A stretch of DNA of 64,000 nt, from assembly GCF_023101665.1 (NCBI RefSeq), contig NZ_CP082161.1:1364001-1428000 (forward strand), written 5' to 3'. Every line of letters begins with the position of its first letter. The stretch's first letter is position 1. A program made the position numbers and the translations under genes. This stretch comes from Bradyrhizobium sp. 195. GTDB lineage: Bacteria; Pseudomonadota; Alphaproteobacteria; Rhizobiales; Xanthobacteraceae. Positions 9,299-18,238 of this stretch are shown piece by piece. The notes under the pieces were generated by a model. That model was not told the origin of the DNA and did no database searches. It worked only from the letters and a program-made list of their open reading frames with translations.

Positions 9299-9429
9299 TT
9301 GCGTAATGATGGTTCTTGGCGAGCGGGAATCCAGGAATGCGAGGCGACTTCAGGGGTCCCTCCGCCTTCACAGAGGCAAGGCGTCCGATTGGAAACAAGA
9401 TGACAGACCGCGCAGTCACCAGCAGTTGC

Positions 9430-9705
9430 GTGCCTTTTGCAAAGGCACATCGAAACCAATTTGCCGGCCCAGTTTGACATCCATCTCGTCGTTGCCGACC
9501 GCGCCACCACAAGCATCCAAGGAGCTGGCTCGCCCGAAGTCCGCGCTGGCACATTCTCTTCTGCCCTATCCTTCCTCGACCAGGTCGAGCGCTTCTTCAG
9601 GCTCATCACCCGTCACGCCCATCCGGCACCGCCGACCACAAAAAAATGCGACGGCCTATCGGCGCCTACAATGCAATTGCACGCCCTGCATGTGAACTCC
9701 TGACC
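9430..9705 (+). pseudogene. IS630-family transposase remnant (C-terminal part)
   Basis: Pieces in several frames follow the IS630 DDE transposase: an N-L-P-A-Q-F-D-I-H-L-V-V segment with a degenerate continuation, then DQVERFFRLIT (the conserved QVERFF segment carrying the last catalytic Glu) and a Y-N-x-x-A-R-P fragment. Frameshifts and a truncated N-terminus mean it is not active. No terminal repeats were identified. Confidence 0.6.
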
Positions 9706-9945
9706 CGAACTCCGCCCCCGGAACCTCGCGCGACGTTGTCGGCGAATTTCCGGAACGGAGCTGCGTCGCCGGGACGAAAACTGAGGAACGCAGGCGGCGA
9801 TTTGTGGCTCAATACGACATCTGGAGAATGCGCCTACGTGCATTGAAGGCAACCGTCACTCAACGGTCGCGGAAAGGGACATCGCACTTGTGGTCGAAGT
9901 GATAGAGAACAAGCAGGACCCGCCGTTACGAGCGTTGTGAATCAT

Positions 9946-9961
9946 TGTCCGATTTGTGACA
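9946..9961 (+). promoter_or_regulatory. NifA upstream activator sequence 2
   Basis: TGT-CCGA-T-TTGTG-ACA is a full match to TGT-N4-T-N5-ACA. It lies 84 bases upstream of a perfect -24/-12 element on the same strand, as in known nif and fix promoters. Confidence 0.85.
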
Positions 9962-10045
9962 GGACGCGCTCCTTGTCAGTTGCCAGCCCAGACGGCTTCT
10001 GCCGAGCGCCGTTTCTAGACAATGTCTATCAGGACAGATGAGGGA

Positions 10046-10061
10046 TGGCACAGACGTTGCT
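10046..10061 (+). promoter_or_regulatory. Sigma-54 (RpoN) -24/-12 promoter 2
   Basis: TGGCAC-AGACG-TTGCT matches the sigma-54 consensus at every core position. Transcription would start near 10073 and run toward the pentapeptide-repeat gene, leaving a leader of several hundred bases in which no ORF is convincing. Confidence 0.85.
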
Positions 10062-10563
10062 ATTGAAGTGCATCGTGAGGCCGACTGTTAGAAGCACGAA
10101 CTCGGGGTTAGCCGAAGTTGCGGCGTTTTTCGCTCGACTGTCGACGGGCTGATTAAGTACCACAAGGGTGAGGTCCTGGGAGATCAACTCCGTCTGCTAC
10201 AACTTGCTCAGGCTTTTCGTGCGTGTCGGTTCGTGATGGCACAATTCAAGAGGCCCGGTCAGGTAAGTTAAATCCTGATGAGTGATGATGCTTAAGTCCC
10301 AGAAAGAAATCCCAAGAGGCGCTCGCGGCAAACCTTGGCTACCTGAAACAGACGGGCCATGCAAAAGGCGCGCGGCAAACGAGACTAAGAAAGTGCGCTC
10401 GTGATCGAGAATGGAAACTGTCGACAATGACGCAAGCCATCGATACCAATAGCCACTTCAGCGTGCATGAGGAGCTAAGTATCCGTGCAACGACGATAAG
10501 CCAGTCCTCGGCAGATGGTGACTTTGTCCGCTACTGGAGCCGAAAAGTGATCGGGCGTCTGCG
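10062..10563. other. Long leader region after the sigma-54 promoter
   Basis: The ATG frame at 10427 starts MTQAIDTNSHFSV and runs as a different frame into the pentapeptide gene. It could be the true N-terminus of that protein separated by a frameshift, or a chance ORF. Nothing else is recognisable. Confidence 0.35.
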
Positions 10564-11913
10564 TTGGCTGCGGTGGAAAGGCGAACCGAGGACGCAATCA
10601 AGAAGACCGGCATCGGCCTGCGGCTATCTTCCGAGAACTTCACCGGTCATGATCTATCCGGATTTTCGTTGCGGCGATGCATCCTCAATCGTGCGCAACT
10701 CCACGGAGCGAAGCTGGATGGGGCCGATCTGTCGGAGGCCAACCTTGTTTGCCCCGGATTAGAGCGCGCAAGCTTCCGCGGAGCCAAGCTCGACTTTGCG
10801 TATATGCATGCTATTGCCGCGCAGGTCTGCAATTTCGATGATGCAAGTTTGCGCAATCTCATCGATGCAACCGGTAGCCTATTCCACGGGTGCAGCATGC
10901 GAAGGACCCGTTTCGACAACGCAGTCCTAAGTGGCGTGCTCTTTTATCAATGTGACGCGAGCCAGGCTGTCTTTGATGGCGCTGAACTGCAAGGATCGAC
11001 CATCAATGAATGCTACCTGCCTTGCTCGTCCTTTAATTTTGCCAAGTTAAACCAAGTTACGATGACGAAGGCGCATCTGACCGGCAGCTCGCTCTTGCAG
11101 TCAAGGGGGGAGTGTCTATCAATCCTGCGCCCCACTTCGGTCGATGATCTTGTCCTAGAGAACGCTCATCTTCCTTACTTCAGGCTTTCAAAGGCGAGCG
11201 GTCGCATCCTGGCCAAAGCGCTGAGCGCCCCCTTTGCGGATTTCAGCCTCTCAAATCTTGCCAAGGCAGAGCTCGAGGAGGCAGATCTATCGGAGGCGCG
11301 ACTTCTGTCCGTAAACCTCGCCAATGCCAACCTCGTCGGCGCAGTGTTGAACGGAGTATCAGTGCGTTCTTGCCAGCTCGATGGAGCTGATCTATCTCGC
11401 GCATCAGGGGAAGCCATTTCGATCTTCGAGAGCACGATGCGATCCGCCCAGTTGCGCGGCTTCCGTGCGCGCTGTGCGTTTATACGCGATTGCGATATCG
11501 ATGATTCAGATTTTTCGCAGGCGTACCTATATCGCTCAATGATTACCGGTGATCCTCCGCAGTCCATGGCTTTGAACCGCGCCAAGTTCGAGGGAGCCAA
11601 CCTTGTTCAGTCATATATTGCGGCAGGAATGACTGGCAGCAACCTGGAAGCGGCCCGTACGGCATACGTTCGAATGAATCAATCCTCGCTCTGCAAAACG
11701 AACTTGAGTGGAATTTCACCTTTCCAGGCAAGCTTTGTAAAAACAGACTTCTCGGATGCAATGATAACGACGTTTGAACCTCCGTTCTTTGCAGACAGAT
11801 GTCCTGGGCTCCAGGCTGCTTTGAAGGACGTGGAAGATCGGAAATCCGAACCTTCAGAATATCTGGCTGAGTTCTCATCGCTAATGAGGCGCGGTCGAGA
11901 AGGATCGACCTGA
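10564..11913 (+). CDS. Pentapeptide-repeat protein
   Basis: A protein of up to 449 residues built largely of A(D/N)LxX pentapeptide repeats, for example AKLDGADLSEANL near residue 49 and ADLSEARLLSVNLANANL near residue 240. Such proteins fold into a right-handed quadrilateral beta helix; some mimic DNA and bind gyrase, others are secreted effectors or scaffolds, and the family gives no single function. The last 40 residues lack repeats. The start is uncertain: the frame opens at about 10525 and offers only TTG 10564 or GTG 10573, while a better ATG at 10427 lies in another frame. It is the first sizeable gene after a perfect NifA/sigma-54 promoter and is followed closely by two same-strand ORFs, suggesting a nitrogen-fixation-regulated operon. 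Confidence 0.8.
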   Translation: MAAVERRTEDAIKKTGIGLRLSSENFTGHDLSGFSLRRCILNRAQLHGAKLDGADLSEANLVCPGLERASFRGAKLDFAYMHAIAAQVCNFDDASLRNLIDATGSLFHGCSMRRTRFDNAVLSGVLFYQCDASQAVFDGAELQGSTINECYLPCSSFNFAKLNQVTMTKAHLTGSSLLQSRGECLSILRPTSVDDLVLENAHLPYFRLSKASGRILAKALSAPFADFSLSNLAKAELEEADLSEARLLSVNLANANLVGAVLNGVSVRSCQLDGADLSRASGEAISIFESTMRSAQLRGFRARCAFIRDCDIDDSDFSQAYLYRSMITGDPPQSMALNRAKFEGANLVQSYIAAGMTGSNLEAARTAYVRMNQSSLCKTNLSGISPFQASFVKTDFSDAMITTFEPPFFADRCPGLQAALKDVEDRKSEPSEYLAEFSSLMRRGREGST

Positions 11914-11978
11914 TTGGGCTAAAGGACGCATGACGATCTGGGGCGCCTGTCATTAGAGAAGGAAAATGGAGAAGCGGG

Positions 11979-12113
11979 ATGCGTCCCCGTTGTGGCCGGA
12001 TTCCAGGCGCTCATGAGCTCATTCGCCGCGCGGTCGATGTGGCCGGTAGCGCTCGCCATGCGTTATGTCTAATCGAGCAGCAGGGCTGCGGGGCAATCAA
12101 CAAGACGGAGTAG
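11979..12113 (+). CDS. Small ORF, 44 residues, unknown
   Basis: ATG 11979 follows a purine-rich stretch (GAAGGAAAATGGAGAAG) and the frame runs to TAG at 12111, six bases before the start of the PanC-like gene. The translation MRPRCGRIPGAHELIRRAV... has no family I know. Position and spacing favour a real small gene in the operon, or else a translational coupler. It could also be a chance frame. Confidence 0.35.
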   Translation: MRPRCGRIPGAHELIRRAVDVAGSARHALCLIEQQGCGAINKTE

Positions 12114-12118
12114 GAAAC

Positions 12119-13030
12119 ATGCATCTAGCGTCTCTTTCAGCTGGCAAGACCTTCATTACGGACGTAGCAAGAAGAGGTCAAACTATCGGCACAGTACACA
12201 CTTTAGGAGCGTTGCATCTGGGCCACGCTGAGTTAATCAGAAGGGCCGCAGCCGAGAACGATGTGGCCATTGTCACAGTGTATCCGAACAAAATTCAGCT
12301 TAGCCCAGGTCCTGAGTACGAGTTCAATTTGGAGGATGACATTGCGCTTGCGCTGGGAGCGGGCGCTTCTGCTGTGATTTCAACGAGCGACGCGGAGATG
12401 TTTCCGCCGGGATATCGAACGTTTGTGTCTCAAGGGGATTATCCGCTGCGTGCGAACGGGCCTCATGGGCTCCTCAAGGAAGGTGTCACCGGATGCATCC
12501 GCTGGATTTGTTTTGCGCGACCAACTCGCAGCTATTTCGATTTAAAGGATATTGGACAGGCCCTTCTCGTGAGGCGAGCGGTCGCGGACCTGCTTCTTGA
12601 TTGCGAGATACGATTTGTGCCGACAGTACGATACAAGAACGGAGTGCCTATTTCGTCGCGTTTGCGACACTTCGATCGTTCCGAGCTGGACGAGCTTTCA
12701 TCGCTCTTCATGGCGCTGGACCACTTGAGAAAAGAGGCCGCTCGCGGAGTGTCTTGCGCCCAAGACCTGATAGACTCGGCAAGACCGCTGATCAAATTCC
12801 GACGGTTTGAATTTGAATCTCTTCGCATTGTTGGCGCGGACCGCTTTGAAGATCAGAAGCAGATCGAGCTTCCCTTTATAATCAGTGGAGTCGCCCTCGG
12901 TCGCGGCCTCAGAGTGTCTGAGAGTATCTTTGTACCGGATCAAGATACACTTTTGCATGGTCCTGCTGATATATGGATCGATTTGCCCGCGGAGTGGGAG
13001 TCTGGCGATCGCGCACAGTCGCGGGCTTGA
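12119..13030 (+). CDS. Divergent pantoate-beta-alanine ligase-like protein (PanC family)
   Basis: A 303-residue protein aligned by eye with PanC, which joins pantoate and beta-alanine with ATP to make pantothenate. The HIGH-type motif reads LGALHLGHAELIRRAAAEND (about residues 29-48). The later nucleotide-binding region reads FDLKDIGQALLVRRAVADL, followed by VPTVR and an SSRLR segment in place of the usual SSRN. The FVNPxQF substrate motif of true PanC is replaced by VYPNKIQL, so the substrate may differ. ATG 12119 is chosen over ATG 12065 because of the adjacent AGTAGGAAAC. It sits 205 bases below the pentapeptide gene, same strand, likely under the same NifA/sigma-54 promoter. No panB or panD is nearby. 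Confidence 0.75.
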   Translation: MHLASLSAGKTFITDVARRGQTIGTVHTLGALHLGHAELIRRAAAENDVAIVTVYPNKIQLSPGPEYEFNLEDDIALALGAGASAVISTSDAEMFPPGYRTFVSQGDYPLRANGPHGLLKEGVTGCIRWICFARPTRSYFDLKDIGQALLVRRAVADLLLDCEIRFVPTVRYKNGVPISSRLRHFDRSELDELSSLFMALDHLRKEAARGVSCAQDLIDSARPLIKFRRFEFESLRIVGADRFEDQKQIELPFIISGVALGRGLRVSESIFVPDQDTLLHGPADIWIDLPAEWESGDRAQSRA

Positions 13031-13429
13031 TGAGATCAGCGGCGGTTCGGCCATTGGTCGTTAAACCGGCTAGGCGGCTCGAAATCTCATCTTCGTCCTG
13101 CTGCTTGTCTCTGGCGGGTTGCTCTCGCTTAAACGGAAGGCTTCGGCTTTGCGCGGCACCTCGGACTCCTTAATTGCTAATTGTTCCTCGAAATGCTGAG
13201 GAGGCTCCGGGAGGGAGAGGAGCCGCAAGCACCCTGTTAGCCGAACGAGGGTTCCGCCCATTGATCCCGTTGACCGCAGGCCCGGTTGGCGGGCGACGTT
13301 GCGTTGACCGTGCTATTCGCGCACTTTCTCTTACACGGCGAGCTCATGGCCGAGCAGGCGTGGACCTATACGGATCGGAGATTGCAGCTTGGGCAGCGTG
13401 TCCCCGTTAAAATTTCCTTCAGTGGAGCT
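13031..13429. other. Intergenic, nothing recognised
   Basis: No convincing ORF, RNA or regulatory site was found between the PanC-like gene and the IS3 remnant. Confidence 0.4.
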
Positions 13430-14270
13430 GGTCCGGTTGTTTCCGCGTTTCGATAGTTGGGGCCTTTGGGATTAGGCTGCATACCTAGCGGCAGCGGGGT
13501 GAAGAAGGCTTGATCCGGCGTGCTGCCGTCAAGACGACTCAAATGGGGCGCCTGCTGTTATATATAGCCGATCGAGCTGCGCGCCCGGCTGACGCTGTCA
13601 TAGCAGGCACATCTCCTCGTATTTGACGCTGCGCCGGAGCTGTCCGACAAACACGTTGTCCCGCCATGAGCCCACGCCGTCCATGCTGATCGCGATGCCG
13701 TTGTCGGCGAGCACGCTGGAAAAAAGCTGTCCAGTGAACTGAGAACCCTGATCCGGTTCAAGATGTCTGGCGTGGCCAAGGCATCCTCCAGCGTGTCGAG
13801 GCGGAAGGCTGCTTCCATGTGAGTGACAGTCGCCACGACAGAACACGACGTGTTGCGCAGTCCAGCACCACGACGAGATAGACGAAGCCAATCGCCGTCA
13901 GGATGTAGGTCATGTCCATCGCGCAGACCTGGCTCGGTAGCGTAATCTCAATGAGGCGCAGCAGATATGGGATCTTGTGGCCGGGCTCGGGTCTGGTGGT
14001 GATAGAGCGCCTCTATCCCACCGCCACATCAGAGTCTTCACGTGCCGGCGGCCGATCTTGCACGCTCGTAGCGAGCAGGCCTCTCACCATTCGCGAACCG
14101 GCGAGGGAAACTCCAGATGCAACCACCGCATGATCGCGAGATCGGCGTGCGGCACCGGTCGAAGGGACCCGGAGAACTCCAACCCGACCTAAACCCGCCG
14201 ATACATCGTTTCTGGGCTGTCGTTGATCCCTATGGACGAATTTCTCGAGGCGTTGAACTTCATTCCAGCG
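13430..14270 (-). pseudogene. IS3-family transposase (OrfB) remnant
   Basis: Reverse-strand fragments follow an IS3 OrfB integrase from GSRMVRGLL (about 14110) through MEAAFRLDTLEDALA (13810), DQGSQFTGQLFS with NGIAISMDGVGSWRDNVFV (13740-13640) and a DGSTPDQAFFTPLPL tail (about 13490). The reading frame changes several times, so the gene is dead. The OrfA part and clear terminal repeats were not found. Confidence 0.7.
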
Positions 14271-16022
14271 AGTACTCGTGTGCCTACCGGTCGCCCCGGC
14301 TCGGAAACATGCCGATGTCACTGTGAGGAGCACCCATCCGAACAACAATCGATGGGCTTGAATCGGCCGTAGCGTCAGGTTGTACAACACGACAACGGCA
14401 TATCCGCGAAGCATTGGCCAATGAAACAAGCCTCTCTCTGTCTTGTACTATATTCTGTTTTCGGTTGCTTGGGCTGAATGAGATTTCGCTCGCGGACTCA
14501 ACGCGGCGCTACGATTGCGCCACAAGCGGCACCGATGGAGAGCCGACAGGCGATCGGAATGGGTGCATCATTGTCAGCCTTCAATACACCTGCCGCGTTG
14601 CCGATGGTCTGTTGAAGGACGCGGGGTAAAGTCGGAGCGCGCGTTCCGAAAAAGGACACAGACGATGTCAGAAGTCTTATGGCGGGAGGATGGGGGGATC
14701 AAACTGGCTGGTTCATCGCCGAGGGGCAGCGGATCGGTCCGAAGCACTGCACGTTGGAAGGCCAGGAGCTGGTTGCCTGCACCTCTGATGTTCGGCTCAT
14801 TCACCAGTCCAGCGCAGTGGTGGAATGTCGCCTGACGCTGAAAACGAACATGAACAGCTGAATCGGCTTCGCTGTACTGCGGATTAGAGGACGGGCAAGA
14901 GCCGCATACGAGGTTTCGACGCGGATAACCAGTGACCTGCCACTTTTTGGCGATATGTGGCCTGCAATTCCAGTGAGGCACCCATGGAATGGTTAAGTGG
15001 AGCTTGCACGCGATGGCGCGCAATTGGCGAATGCGGCAAGCATTCGTGAGAAAGAATTAAATTCGACATAGCACGCGCATGGAAGTCGAGACTGATTAGC
15101 TCTACTTGGAGTGTGTTGGGGGCACGAGTCCCTCCGCTAAGGCATTGTCATTGGCGGTGCTTGGCCGGCTTTTCGAGAAGAGACATGTCACGGCGCTCAC
15201 CGTATCGTGACATTCATTGCGAGCGGATGCCCGCCAAGTCGCCATAAGTAATCCAATCCGCTATATTTGGCGGCGATGTTGATGTTCTAGTTATTAAACA
15301 GATCCCAGTTCACGTTGCACCGTTCTTTTGGAAAGCGTATCCCGAAAAACGGGTGATATAGCCCGTTGTTAAACCGCAGCGGGAATTGTTATCGCGCGAG
15401 ATGACATCGATCTTCTGCTTCGCGATGCGCACCTGCTCCGTATGTGACAGGCGAATGAAACCGGCACAAATCGATTTGGTTATAACGCTTAAATCGCATG
15501 TTGAATTCTACATAACTTATGGTAGAGCTCCTGCTTTCGCGCCGATTGATTAAGACCGCGAGTTATCCGTTTCGTCCCTACAACCTCGATTGTACCTGTT
15601 GCGGACGCGTGAGGAATCACTTTCCTAAGAATATCTTCAAGCTTGGTTCGCGGACAAAACGAACATTTCTCATCGTCGAAAAGAAAGCTGGTTTCGTTTC
15701 ATGGACTGGACATCGATTGATAGTATGATTGCGATGTAAGAACGAGGTAATTGATCATGTTGCACGTCGATCCCGGCACCATTGCCCGCCGACTTCGTCG
15801 TCTGATCAGAACCGATGCAAGACTCGGGGCTGTACGCGACTGAGCAGGTCACACGATGGTCGTGCTCCGTAGCCGACCACCGGTTTTGGCCTTTTGTGGC
15901 GGCTGCTGCGGCACATTGCGGCCGAGTATGGTGCATCACCAGACCGACTTCGTTGGCTTCTGTCGTTAGTCCCGCGACCAAGTTATTACGCAACTTTGTT
16001 TAGGCATCACGATAGTGAGAGA
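14271..16022. other. Gene-poor region
   Basis: About 1.75 kb with only short incoherent frames. The part from 14680 to 14861 gives a 60-residue frame ending KTNMNS that I cannot place. The AT-richer stretch 15440-15500 weakly recalls the AATCGATT core of a nod box but lacks its ATC-N9-GAT pattern. Confidence 0.4.
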
Positions 16023-16928
16023 ATGAGCATGAGTAACATGACGGATAGCATTATCCCGCGAGCGGATATCGTCAAATCCGCGGCCCGGCTGGGTGCCGAG
16101 ATCAAGAACATCAGGCTATCGGACGAATTGTCCGACGAGGTCATCCGGGCCATTAGCCAGTTACTCCTCGAGCACAAGGTCGTCTTCTTCCGTGATCAGG
16201 GACATCTCGATGATTTCGAACAGCAGCGCTTTGCCTACAAGCTCGGCTCGCTGATAACGCGTACGACCAAGCAGGCATCGATCCTGGGAATGGCGCCGGA
16301 TCGTCGGAGCGGTCGTGCCGACCAGATGCATACGGATGTCGGTGACGCATGTCCGAAGATCTCGGTGCTGCGCGGCGTCGTGATCCCGCCTGATGACCGT
16401 GACACAGTTTGGTCAAGCACTGCGGCCGCATATCTTGATCTTCCGGAGGCGCTGCGGATGCTGGCCGACCACCTCTTGGCGGTACACTGCAGCGCTTATG
16501 ATTACATCGTGAGAAGGCACTCCGCCGAGACGGACGCAAAGCAATTTGACGATGTCTTCACCGGAAGCATCTGCGAAACCGTGTGTCCCGTTGTTCGCAT
16601 CCATCCAGAGACGCGCGAGCGCTTGCTCGTGCTCGGAGATTCCGTGCAGAACTTCGTTGGCCTCGAAAAATATGTTAGCCAAAAGCTGTTTGAGCGCCTT
16701 CAATCCTACCTCACCTCGCCCGAGAATACCGTAAGATGGAATTGGAAATCGGGCGACGTTGTAATCTGGGATAACCGGGCGACCGAGCGCTACGCCATCA
16801 AGGAAGCCAGTGACCGAGATCAGCTGGAGAGGCGTACCGCTATCGGTGGCGGTGTGCCGCTCAGTATCGTTGGTCCTCGCAGCTTGGCGCGCACCAAGTC
16901 GAAGCCGCAGGCGGACAAGGCTGCCTAG
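16023..16928 (+). CDS. TauD/TfdA-family dioxygenase-like protein lacking the distal His
   Basis: A 301-residue protein of the 2-oxoglutarate/Fe(II) dioxygenase family that hydroxylates small acids such as taurine. The N-terminal part (RLGAEIKNIRLSDELSDE) and the HKVVFFRDQ segment near residue 50 are typical. The first iron ligands are present as H-T-D in QMHTDVGDA near residue 102. The distal ligand, normally His in W-D-N-R-x-T-x-H, is Arg here: WDNRATERYAI, codon CGC at 16788-16790. The co-substrate-side R-R pair further on is kept. Loss of one facial-triad ligand usually abolishes normal activity, so the protein may be inactive or changed in role. ATG 16023 is chosen because the family N-terminus begins there. 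A second, broken member lies at 26 kb. Confidence 0.82.
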   Translation: MSMSNMTDSIIPRADIVKSAARLGAEIKNIRLSDELSDEVIRAISQLLLEHKVVFFRDQGHLDDFEQQRFAYKLGSLITRTTKQASILGMAPDRRSGRADQMHTDVGDACPKISVLRGVVIPPDDRDTVWSSTAAAYLDLPEALRMLADHLLAVHCSAYDYIVRRHSAETDAKQFDDVFTGSICETVCPVVRIHPETRERLLVLGDSVQNFVGLEKYVSQKLFERLQSYLTSPENTVRWNWKSGDVVIWDNRATERYAIKEASDRDQLERRTAIGGGVPLSIVGPRSLARTKSKPQADKAA

Positions 16929-17118
16929 TTTGGGTCACTCTCTGGTCTATCGCGATAGAAGGAAGTGATCTGAAGTGGGCGTCATCAAAACTTTCGTGCG
17001 CGCAATGAGACGTTGAGTAGCTGATGCGTACACCTTGGTCTGTTGTTTACCGACATTCGCGACGTTATTCGACTGAAGCTCAAATGGGTTCCGCATCACG
17101 GCGCCACAGGCATCCAGA

Positions 17119-17484
17119 TTGTTGGTACTTCTCATGTTCGGCTGCGAGACCACCGCCCTCTTGCGTGCAGTTCTAAATGAAGTTTGCAATGAACTCTCGG
17201 TTCGCGAGACCGGCACCCGAACGCACGTAGCTTCGAGAATCCTTGAAGCCGCGTCACGAGGAGAGACGTCCGTTGAGGTCCTCGCAGATTGGTCAGACGG
17301 CGTTGACCCGCGCTCCGGACGATGTGGCCCCAGAAAGGCTCCCACCGTGTTGATCCGCCAGCCGTGGTTAGGGCGACGAGCTCACAAGAAATCAACATGG
17401 ATTGACCTGCCCCAATCCTTCACCGATATGTGTGTGAAAAAGGCGAGCCATCGCGGGACTGATCCGCAGCGACGGTTGACCTGA
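17119..17484 (+). CDS. Conserved hypothetical protein, probably with altered ends
   Basis: The middle of this frame (LLRAVLNEVCNELSV, then ETGTRTHVASRILEAASRGETS, about residues 14-50) resembles small uncharacterised alpha-proteobacterial proteins that end in a conserved APTM-type tail. Here R-K-A-P-T-V-L appears near 17345 and the frame then runs on into unrelated sequence, suggesting a late frameshift. The start is also unsure because the first 12 residues look foreign. No function is known to me. Confidence 0.45.
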   Translation: MLVLLMFGCETTALLRAVLNEVCNELSVRETGTRTHVASRILEAASRGETSVEVLADWSDGVDPRSGRCGPRKAPTVLIRQPWLGRRAHKKSTWIDLPQSFTDMCVKKASHRGTDPQRRLT

Positions 17485-17548
17485 GATCAGGCAATTCGCG
17501 GCCTGCAAGGTAGAAGAGGCCAACGCATCAGGTGGCTAAAGCGAACCT

Positions 17549-18230
17549 CTACTTAGTCGTTCGGTAAGTCAGCCGCGGCGAATGATCGGCGGCCGCTATG
17601 AGTGGGGTCAGGATGAGCACCAATGAACCCTCAGCCAAGCGAAGATGCGGCGGAAGTTGTGTCCGACGGCGGAGAAGATGACGTTGGCGGCATCTCCAGC
17701 GCGGCCCTTGAGATAGCCGCGGCCGATGTGGATTTTCAGTCTTCATCTGTCCGATGATGGGCTCGATTGCGGAGCGGCGGCGCAGCTCGCGCCTAATGGA
17801 CCGACGCGACGGGGTTTTTTGCGTCGTGGCCGCCCGACATAGGGCCGCCCGATCGGACAGCCCGTGTGCGCCTAGGGGTGGTCAATGACGGCCCGCAAGG
17901 TGTGACCGTCATAGGGATTATCGGGCAGCGAGCCGGCATACAACACGGATAGGTCGCCGGGAGTCCGGCGGTTGTTGATGACGCTAGAGGCCTGTACGCC
18001 GAGCTCATAGGGCGCGGCGGCCTTGCCTTTGCCGATGCAATCCACCTTCGGGGCATTGGGAATAGAGCTTCCATTCGCGGTGGCGCTGCTGCTGCGAGCG
18101 GGTCTGACTGGCCCGTCCAAGGGGAAGTGCAAACCCCTTCTCCAATGCCGGCTGATCTTCGATCTTGGTGGGATGTCGTGGATGATCCGGCCGAGCCGGC
18201 TGCGCAGGATGCGCAACTGCCGCTGAAGCC
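17549..18230 (-). pseudogene. IS5-type transposase, C-terminal half (split by IS66)
   Basis: Reverse-strand frames read FKRLQRQLRILRSRLGRI (18230 side), then KVDCIGKGKAAAPYELGV and DGHTLRAVIDHP, which belong to the DDE transposase of an IS5-type element. The frame then shifts and the gene decays toward 17555. Its N-terminal half continues at 20727 on the far side of an IS66 insertion. Confidence 0.75.
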
Positions 18231-18238
18231 GTTTGAAC

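Noticed and set aside
10214..10230. TGGCACAATTCAAG as another -24/-12 promoter
   Set aside because: No GC dinucleotide at the -12 position.
15455..15500. Possible nod box (CAAATCGATTTGG)
   Set aside because: Only the AATCGATT-like core matches. The ATC-N9-GAT spacing of NodD boxes is absent and no nod gene follows.
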